In this document: positions 58,762 to 64,000 of the stretch, one piece after another | How positions within the stretch are numbered: the stretch's first letter is position 1 | Layout: every line of letters starts with the position of its first letter | Source: Carnobacterium_B sp045617425 | Lineage (GTDB): Bacteria; Bacillota; Bacilli; Lactobacillales; Carnobacteriaceae | NCBI RefSeq assembly: GCF_045617425.1 | Contig: NZ_JAZLIO010000001.1 | Span: 61,525 to 125,524, forward strand | Reading direction: 5' to 3' | DNA: 64,000 nt | Program-made: the position numbers and the translations under genes | The notes under the pieces: model-generated | What the model saw: only the letters and a program-made list of their open reading frames with translations | What the model was told of the DNA's origin: nothing | Databases searched by the model: none

Positions 58762-61045
58762 GCGTTTATTTGATGTTGACCCATGGAGAGTAAAGTCAAC
58801 AAAATTAGATAGAACAGATAAAAGACTACAAGAAAGTTTAACATCCATTGGAAATGGGTACATGGGGATGCGTGGTAATTTTGAAGAAGGTTATTCAGGA
58901 GATTCTCATTTAGGAACGTATTTTGCAGGTGTCTGGTTTCCAGATAAAACAAGAGTCGGCTGGTGGAAAAATGGCTACCCAGAGTACTTTGGAAAAGTGA
59001 TCAATGCTACAAATTTCATCCCTGTCGAGATAATGGTAAACGACCGCAAAGTTGATTTGGCGATTGATGAAGTAAAAGACTACGAAATCGATTTAGACAT
59101 GAAAAAAGGCATTTTGTATCGTTCATACACATGGGTTGAAGGAGAGAAAGAAATCAGTTTTACCTTTAAGCGCTATGTAAGTGCTGCGATTAAAGAATTA
59201 GCGGTTGTTGAAGTTACAGCTGAAGTCCTAAAGGGCGATGCAACGATTATTTTCATACCGAAGTTGGATGGTAATGTTAAAAATGAAGATAGCAACTATG
59301 AAGAAAATTTCTGGTTAGAAATAAATCGTGTTTCGGGAGAGAAAAGCAGTTTAACCACTAAAACGATTGAAAATCCTTTTGGGGTAGAACAATTTACTGT
59401 AACGACCATGATGAAAAGTAATGCAAAAAATTATGAAAAAAGAGAATATTCTGAAGGCTTTATGGAAGTGAAAGAAAAAATCACTTATAAATTAGCTGCT
59501 GGTGAAAAAGCTAAAGTAACTAAATTTATTAGTGTACTAACAAGTCGGGATATACAACCTCAAAACCAACAAATAGTCGCTGCAGAAATGTTGGATCAAG
59601 CCATCTCAATAGGTGCAGATGCGGTAGAAGCGCAACATATAGCAATCTGGGAAGAACGATGGCATAAAGCAGATGTGGTGATTGTAGGAGATGCTGAAAG
59701 TCAGCAAGGCATTCGATTTAGCATATTCCAATTGTTTTCTACTTATTATGGTGAAGATAACCGTTTGAATATTGGTCCAAAAGGATTCACAGGTGAAAAA
59801 TATGGTGGAGCAACTTATTGGGATACAGAAGCTTTCATTTTGCCTATGTATTTATCTGTAGCTGATGAAAAGGTTTCAGAACAATTGCTCACTTATCGAC
59901 ACAACCAACTTCCAGGTGCATTTCATAATGCTAAACAACAAGGATTGCAAGGCGCTTTGTATCCAATGGTGACATTTAATGGTATCGAGAGCCACAATGA
60001 ATGGGAAATTACTTTCGAAGAGATTCACCGTAACAGCACAATTGCGTATGCTATCTATAATTACACGAATTATACTGGTGATGAAAATTTCTTAACAACA
60101 AAAGGGATTGAAATGTTGGTTTCTATCTCACGTTTCTGGGCTGACCGTGTGCACTACTCTAAACGAAATAACCACTACATGATTCATGGCGTTACAGGCC
60201 CAAATGAATATGAAAACAATATTAATAATAATTGGTACACAAATACGATGGCGGCTTGGACTTTACGCTATACATTGGAAAGTCTAAAAAAAGTTTCTTC
60301 AATTGTAGTAAATGAATTGTATTTAAAGGATGAAGAAATATCTAAATGGGAAGACATTATTGAAAAGATGTATTACCCTCATGATGATGAATTAAATGTT
60401 TTCGTGCAACACGATACCTTTTTAGACAAGGATTTGCTTACAACAAATGATTTGAATCCAGCTGAAAGACCCATCAATCAACATTGGTCATGGGACAAAA
60501 TTTTGCGTTCTTGTTTTATCAAGCAAGCGGATGTCTTACAAGGTATTTATTACTTGAATGACGAGTTTACGCTAGAAGAAAAAGAAGCCAACTTTAACTT
60601 CTATGAGCCAATGACGGTTCATGAGTCTTCACTTTCTGCATCCATTCATGCTATTTTAGCAGCAGAACTTGGTAAAAAAGAAAAAGCAGTTGAGTTGTAC
60701 GCACGTACGGCTCGTTTAGATCTAGACAACTACAACAATGACACTGAAGATGGATTGCACATTACTTCTATGAGTGGCGGATGGTTGGCTATTGTTCAAG
60801 GATTTGCCGGTATGCGTACATTCAATGATAAACTGATTTTCAAACCATTTTGTCCAGAAAATTGGACAGAGTATAACTTCATGATTAAGTACCGTGGACG
60901 TTTGCTTCACATCTCGGTGACCCAAGAAACCGTCAGTGTGCGTTTAAAAGAAGGTAAACCACTTGATCTTACTTTATACGACCAAGAAATGTTGTTGTCA
61001 GATGTAGTAGAAAGTCCGATTCAGTTTTCACAGACAATTAAATGA
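58754..61045 (+). CDS. malP: Maltose phosphorylase (GH65)
   Basis: A 763-aa cytosolic enzyme splitting maltose with phosphate into glucose and beta-glucose 1-phosphate. N-terminal beta-sandwich domain beginning RLFDVDPWRVKSTKLDRTDKRLQESLTSIGNGYMGMRGNFEE, (alpha/alpha)6 barrel with catalytic Glu in HGVTGPNEYENNINNNWYTN, the phosphate-binding HESSLSASIHAI and GGWLAIVQGFAG. Full length. Its product is used by the pgmB gene that follows. Translationally coupled to malA by overlap. Confidence 0.96.
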   Translation: MIKRLFDVDPWRVKSTKLDRTDKRLQESLTSIGNGYMGMRGNFEEGYSGDSHLGTYFAGVWFPDKTRVGWWKNGYPEYFGKVINATNFIPVEIMVNDRKVDLAIDEVKDYEIDLDMKKGILYRSYTWVEGEKEISFTFKRYVSAAIKELAVVEVTAEVLKGDATIIFIPKLDGNVKNEDSNYEENFWLEINRVSGEKSSLTTKTIENPFGVEQFTVTTMMKSNAKNYEKREYSEGFMEVKEKITYKLAAGEKAKVTKFISVLTSRDIQPQNQQIVAAEMLDQAISIGADAVEAQHIAIWEERWHKADVVIVGDAESQQGIRFSIFQLFSTYYGEDNRLNIGPKGFTGEKYGGATYWDTEAFILPMYLSVADEKVSEQLLTYRHNQLPGAFHNAKQQGLQGALYPMVTFNGIESHNEWEITFEEIHRNSTIAYAIYNYTNYTGDENFLTTKGIEMLVSISRFWADRVHYSKRNNHYMIHGVTGPNEYENNINNNWYTNTMAAWTLRYTLESLKKVSSIVVNELYLKDEEISKWEDIIEKMYYPHDDELNVFVQHDTFLDKDLLTTNDLNPAERPINQHWSWDKILRSCFIKQADVLQGIYYLNDEFTLEEKEANFNFYEPMTVHESSLSASIHAILAAELGKKEKAVELYARTARLDLDNYNNDTEDGLHITSMSGGWLAIVQGFAGMRTFNDKLIFKPFCPENWTEYNFMIKYRGRLLHISVTQETVSVRLKEGKPLDLTLYDQEMLLSDVVESPIQFSQTIK

Positions 61046-61075
61046 CAAAAGTTGAATTTAAAAGATGATCAATAG

Positions 61076-61112
61076 AAAGCTATCAAATTGATAAATTCAT
61101 TTGATAGCTTTT
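61076..61112 (+). terminator. Hairpin between malP and pgmB
   Basis: Perfect 13-bp stem AAAGCTATCAAAT with ATTTGATAGCTTT and a 10-nt loop; a short T-rich tail suggests partial termination or transcript processing. Confidence 0.65.
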
Positions 61113-61140
61113 GCTATTGTTAAAAAGGAGCAGTTGGACA

Positions 61141-61800
61141 ATGATTAAAGGATTTATTTTTGATTTAGACGGTGTTTTGACTGATACGGCTGAGTACCAT
61201 TACCAAGCTTGGAAAAGAATGGCAGATAAATTAGGTATTCCACTTGACAGTGAAATGAATGAGCAATTAAAAGGAATCAGTCGAATGGATTCTCTAGAGC
61301 GCATCTTAGCGTTCGGCAATCAAACGGAAAAGTATTCTGTTGAAGAAAAAGAACAATTAGCAAATGAAAAAAATGAAGATTATAAAAAATTGATCTTAAG
61401 TGTCACACCTAATGATTTATTGCCCGGAATAGCAGATTTATTAGCAGATCTAAAAAAAGAAAACATTCGATTAGCGTTAGCATCTGCCAGTAAAAATGGA
61501 CCAGTCATAATGGAGAAACTTGGAATAGCAGATTTATTTGATACGGTAGTTGATCCTGCATCCTTAGCTAATGGAAAACCGGATCCGGAAATTTTTATTA
61601 AAGGTGCAGAACAATTACATTTAAAGCCAGAAGAATGTGTAGGCGTGGAAGATGCTCAAGCTGGCATTGAATCAATTAATGCGGCCGGGATTTTTTCTGT
61701 AGGTGTAGGTACAAAAGAGATGATGAAAAATGCTGATTATGCTGTGTCAGATACAAGTGAGTTGAAATTAAGTGACATTTTAAAAAAAGCAACTAACTAA
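61141..61800 (+). CDS. pgmB: Beta-phosphoglucomutase
   Basis: A 219-aa HAD-superfamily enzyme turning beta-glucose 1-phosphate from MalP into glucose 6-phosphate. Motif I FIFDLDGVLTDTAEYHYQAWK with nucleophile Asp and acid/base Asp, cap residues, motif II LASASKNG, Lys and acidic motif GKPDPEIF, and VGVEDAQAGIESI. ATG at 61141 follows AAAAAGGAGC and gives the usual MIKGFIFDLDG; a longer frame from 61111 has no ribosome binding site. Eight nucleotides separate its stop from the upstream signal of the next gene. Confidence 0.95.
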   Translation: MIKGFIFDLDGVLTDTAEYHYQAWKRMADKLGIPLDSEMNEQLKGISRMDSLERILAFGNQTEKYSVEEKEQLANEKNEDYKKLILSVTPNDLLPGIADLLADLKKENIRLALASASKNGPVIMEKLGIADLFDTVVDPASLANGKPDPEIFIKGAEQLHLKPEECVGVEDAQAGIESINAAGIFSVGVGTKEMMKNADYAVSDTSELKLSDILKKATN

Positions 61801-61813
61801 GGAGTGATTGATA

Positions 61814-63463
61814 GTGGAAAAAAAATGGTGGCATAGTTCTGTTGTTTATCAAATCTATCCCAGAAGTTTTCAAGATAGTAATGGAGATGGCATAGGAGAT
61901 ATTCAAGGTATTATTAAGCGGTTAAGTTATTTAGCTGAATTAGGGATTGATGCCATTTGGTTAAGTCCAGTTTATAAATCCCCTAATGACGATAATGGGT
62001 ACGACATTAGTGATTATCAAGCAATTTCTCCAGAATTCGGAACAATGGATGACATGGATGAGCTCATTCAAAAAGCCAATGAATACGGAATTCGGATCGT
62101 TATGGATCTAGTTGTTAATCATACTTCTGATGAGCATGCTTGGTTTATAGAATCACGAAAAAACAAAGACAGTGATTATCGAGACTATTATATTTGGCGA
62201 GATGGACAACCCGATGACATGCCTCCTAATGAGTTAACGTCCATCTTCAGCGGTTCTGCATGGGAGTTGGATAAACAAACCAATCAATATTATTTGCATT
62301 TATATAGTAAGAAACAGCCAGATTTAAATTGGGAGAATCCACAAGTCCGCAATGAGATTTGGCAAATGATGAATTTTTGGCTGGATAAAGGGATCGGTGG
62401 ATTTCGAATGGATGTTATTGATCTAATTGGAAAAATTCCAGATGAACTAATCACTGGTAATGGTCCGATGTTGCATACGTATCTTCAAGAAATGAATCAA
62501 AAAACATTTGGTAAGCTAGACGTTTTAACGGTAGGCGAGACTTGGGGAGTAACAACTGAAGATGCCAAATTGTATTCAGCACCTAATCGTAACGAACTAT
62601 CGATGGTCTTCCAATTTGAGCATATTGGTTTAGACGAACAACCTAATAAACCCAAATGGGATACCAGGCCCTTGGACTTCATAAAATTAAAACAAGTTTT
62701 TACAAAGTGGCAGTTAGCTTTGGATGGCGACGGCTGGAATAGTTTATTTTGGAACAATCATGATATTCCACGCATTGTATCTAGTTGGGGCAACGATTCT
62801 CCGCAATATCGTGTCGTTTCCGCCAAGATGTTTGCGACCTTTTTACATTTTCTTAAAGGAACGCCTTATATCTACCAAGGTGAAGAGATAGGGTTAACGA
62901 ATACACCAATCTTTTCTATAGAAGAAGTTAATGATATAGAAAGTATTAATATGTACAATGAACGAATACAGCAAGGTTACAATAAAGAAGAGATTATTCG
63001 TGCTATCAATAAAAAAGGGCGAGATAATGCTAGGCGTCCGATTCCATGGGATGAGTCTTTAAATGGAGGATTTAGCACTGAGACACCTTGGTTGGCGCTC
63101 AACCCTAACTATCAAGATTTGAATGTTAAAAAAGATCAACAAAACGAAGAATCCATTTTTAACTACTATAAAAAGTTAATTCGATTAAGAAAAGAACATG
63201 AACTAATTGTATGGGGCGATTATAAAGAATTGCTGCCAAATGACCCTCAACTTTTTGTTTATGAAAGAAGTTATCAAGGGGAAACATGGCTAATCATTAT
63301 TAATTTTTATGAAAAACTGACAATGTATAAAGATGATGATCGGAAAGTTGAGACTATTGTAATCAGTAATTATATGGATAGTAGTAAAAAGATAGATAAG
63401 TTAGAATTAAGACCATTTGAATCGGTTGTATATAAGTTAAAGAAAAAGCACGAACGCAATTAA
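61814..63463 (+). CDS. Alpha-glucosidase, GH13_31 (oligo-1,6-glucosidase-like), copy 3
   Basis: A 549-aa cytosolic glucosidase, more distant from copies 1 and 2. GH13 regions DLVVNHTSDEH, GFRMDVIDLIGK, VGETWG and WNNHDIPRIV. Val directly follows the nucleophile Asp, the residue associated with alpha-1,6 activity, so isomaltose-type oligosaccharides (limit dextrin branches) are the likely substrate. TTG at 61808 opens the frame, but GTG at 61814 is 9 nt after AAGGAG and gives MEKKWWHSSVVYQIYP. Last gene of the mal cluster. Confidence 0.9.
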   Translation: MEKKWWHSSVVYQIYPRSFQDSNGDGIGDIQGIIKRLSYLAELGIDAIWLSPVYKSPNDDNGYDISDYQAISPEFGTMDDMDELIQKANEYGIRIVMDLVVNHTSDEHAWFIESRKNKDSDYRDYYIWRDGQPDDMPPNELTSIFSGSAWELDKQTNQYYLHLYSKKQPDLNWENPQVRNEIWQMMNFWLDKGIGGFRMDVIDLIGKIPDELITGNGPMLHTYLQEMNQKTFGKLDVLTVGETWGVTTEDAKLYSAPNRNELSMVFQFEHIGLDEQPNKPKWDTRPLDFIKLKQVFTKWQLALDGDGWNSLFWNNHDIPRIVSSWGNDSPQYRVVSAKMFATFLHFLKGTPYIYQGEEIGLTNTPIFSIEEVNDIESINMYNERIQQGYNKEEIIRAINKKGRDNARRPIPWDESLNGGFSTETPWLALNPNYQDLNVKKDQQNEESIFNYYKKLIRLRKEHELIVWGDYKELLPNDPQLFVYERSYQGETWLIIINFYEKLTMYKDDDRKVETIVISNYMDSSKKIDKLELRPFESVVYKLKKKHERN

Positions 63464-63468
63464 AAATT

Positions 63469-63586
63469 AAAAGCGAACAAAAACCTTTTTTTATTTGCAA
63501 TAGTTCCGATGTGAAAAGTATTTTGAATATATATACGTCGTTTTATGAATTGCAAATAAAGAAATGTTCGCTTTTATATTTTTTTG
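63469..63586. repeat. Nested inverted repeat with terminator-like end
   Basis: Outer arms AAAAGCGAACA / TGTTCGCTTTT and inner arms TTTATTTGCAAT / ATTGCAAATAAA enclose about 50 AT-rich bases; a T tract (ATATTTTTTTG) follows. It may simply end the mal operon, but the loop of this size and two-arm design look like a small mobile element. Confidence 0.65.
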
Positions 63587-63607
63587 TAAAGAATGTAAAC
63601 TTTATGG

Positions 63608-63636
63608 TTGACCATCTGGGATAGACTTGTTATAGT
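63608..63636 (+). promoter_or_regulatory. rRNA operon promoter P1
   Basis: TTGACC (63608-63613), 17-nt spacer, TATAGT (63631-63636), about 230 nt upstream of the leader. Confidence 0.65.
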
Positions 63637-63705
63637 AAATGGTGTTGCAAGTAGTTTAATACTCGCGATAACGGAAAAAAATTCTTGAATAAATCAATAT
63701 TTCAT

Positions 63706-63735
63706 TTGACAGTCTGCTAAAGATTGTGGTAATCT
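63706..63735 (+). promoter_or_regulatory. rRNA operon promoter P2
   Basis: Consensus TTGACA (63706-63711), 18-nt spacer, TAATCT (63730-63735). Confidence 0.7.
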
Positions 63736-63768
63736 AATAAATGTCGCTGAGCTAATATAAAAAAACTT

Positions 63769-63788
63769 TTTTGAATAATTATTCAAAA
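63769..63788. repeat. 20-bp perfect palindrome before rRNA promoter P3
   Basis: Centre GAATAATTATTC with TTTT/AAAA flanks, 17 nt upstream of the P3 -35. The central 12 bases recur in the leader at 63950-63961. Confidence 0.7.
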
Positions 63789-63804
63789 TTAAAAATAAAA
63801 AAGC

Positions 63805-63833
63805 TTGACGAATAAAAAAAAATATTGTAATAT
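63805..63833 (+). promoter_or_regulatory. rRNA operon promoter P3
   Basis: TTGACG (63805-63810), 17-nt A-rich spacer, TAATAT (63828-63833). It is the proximal promoter, about 160 nt before 16S. Confidence 0.8.
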
Positions 63834-63840
63834 TTAGAAG

Positions 63841-64000
63841 TTGTCAGAAACGGGGCAACACGCTTTAGACCTTTGAAAACTAAACAAAGTAAGACGAACC
63901 AAATGTGAGGGTGACTTAGCAGTGCTAAGTCAACAGTAACAAAATTAGTGAATAATTATTCGCTAGCAATCAATATGAGCTTCAAGCATCATTTTATATG
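63841..64000 (+). other. 16S rRNA leader; the mature 16S starts at or just past the window end
   Basis: Contains a boxA-like antitermination segment (GACCTTTGAAAACTAAACAAAG, near 63869-63888), a hairpin GACTTAGC-AGT-GCTAAGTC (63913-63931) and a second copy of GAATAATTATTC (63950-63961). It ends CATTTTATATG, the sequence that in Firmicutes leads directly into AGAGTTTGATCC of 16S. The last ten or so bases may already be mature rRNA. Confidence 0.8.

Noticed and set aside
1..64000. CRISPR array, tRNA genes, insertion sequence transposases
   Set aside because: No regularly spaced direct repeats, no tRNA cloverleaf with a TTCGA arm, and no transposase-like frames were found anywhere in the window.

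Overview
The window is AT-rich, Gram-positive (Firmicutes) DNA whose gene families and gene order fit the Lactobacillales. My best guess is Carnobacterium or a close relative. The reasons are strong AGGAGG ribosome binding sites, many TTG/GTG starts, PerR, CcpA-type cre sites, a MurP/MurR pair, maltose phosphorylase catabolism and a MutY without its iron-sulphur cysteines. The genus is an inference from style, not from a marker gene. The window stops at or just before the start of a 16S rRNA gene.

Layout. 1-2.5 kb: a probable N-acetylmuramate PTS permease and its RpiR/MurR-type regulator. 2.6-4.4 kb: a small unknown protein, a Cof-type HAD phosphatase and a Cys-rich copper-binding four-helix protein. 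4.4-5.25 kb: a non-coding, very AT-rich stretch. 5.25-18.85 kb: a Wzx/Wzy-type surface polysaccharide locus with a FemAB-like transferase, priming phosphosugar transferase, sugar aminotransferase, glycosyltransferases, polymerase, flippase, chain-length/tyrosine kinase pair and CapD-like dehydratase. 19-23.2 kb: lpd, a papain-fold peptidase-like gene and glmS (minus strand). 23.6-28.9 kb: the mannitol operon mtlA-mtlR-mtlF-mtlD. 29.1-31.6 kb (minus): deoxynucleoside kinase, a frameshifted amidase/endolysin gene and a DUF2922/DUF1659 pair. 32-36.3 kb: an orphan DUF6088/AbiEi-like protein and a stress module in which two YflT-domain proteins flank a short-chain dehydrogenase. 36.4-45.6 kb: recX-mutY, a DUF402 phosphatase, a pseudo-SGNH lipase-like membrane protein, an aromatic acid exporter, hemL, perR, a LacI regulator and a lipid kinase. 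45.7-63.5 kb: dsdA (minus) and a large maltodextrin cluster. 63.5-64 kb: a nested inverted repeat, three tandem rRNA promoters and the 16S leader.

How the genes work together. The maltodextrin cluster imports maltodextrins by an ABC transporter with two binding proteins (malE1, malE2), MalF and MalG, and no local ATPase. It degrades them with a neopullulanase-like GH13_20 enzyme, three GH13_31 glucosidases, maltose phosphorylase and beta-phosphoglucomutase. Both malE genes carry the same promoter layout (TTTGCA, 18 nt, GATAAT) with a cre/LacI operator on the -35. A TGTTACCGGTAACA palindrome precedes malE2 and the second glucosidase, and a partial copy precedes mtlA. The polysaccharide locus has dehydratase, aminotransferase and priming transferase for a 4-amino-trideoxy sugar but no recognisable hexapeptide acetyltransferase, which raises the possibility of a free amino group on the polymer.

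No prophage, CRISPR array, insertion sequence or tRNA was seen. The least-explained items are two related long-hairpin repeats (20.5 and 28.9 kb), a nested inverted repeat at 63.5 kb, the amidase frameshift, the catalytically depleted SGNH and glycosyltransferase proteins, and the C-terminal extension of MalE1 through its own terminator.
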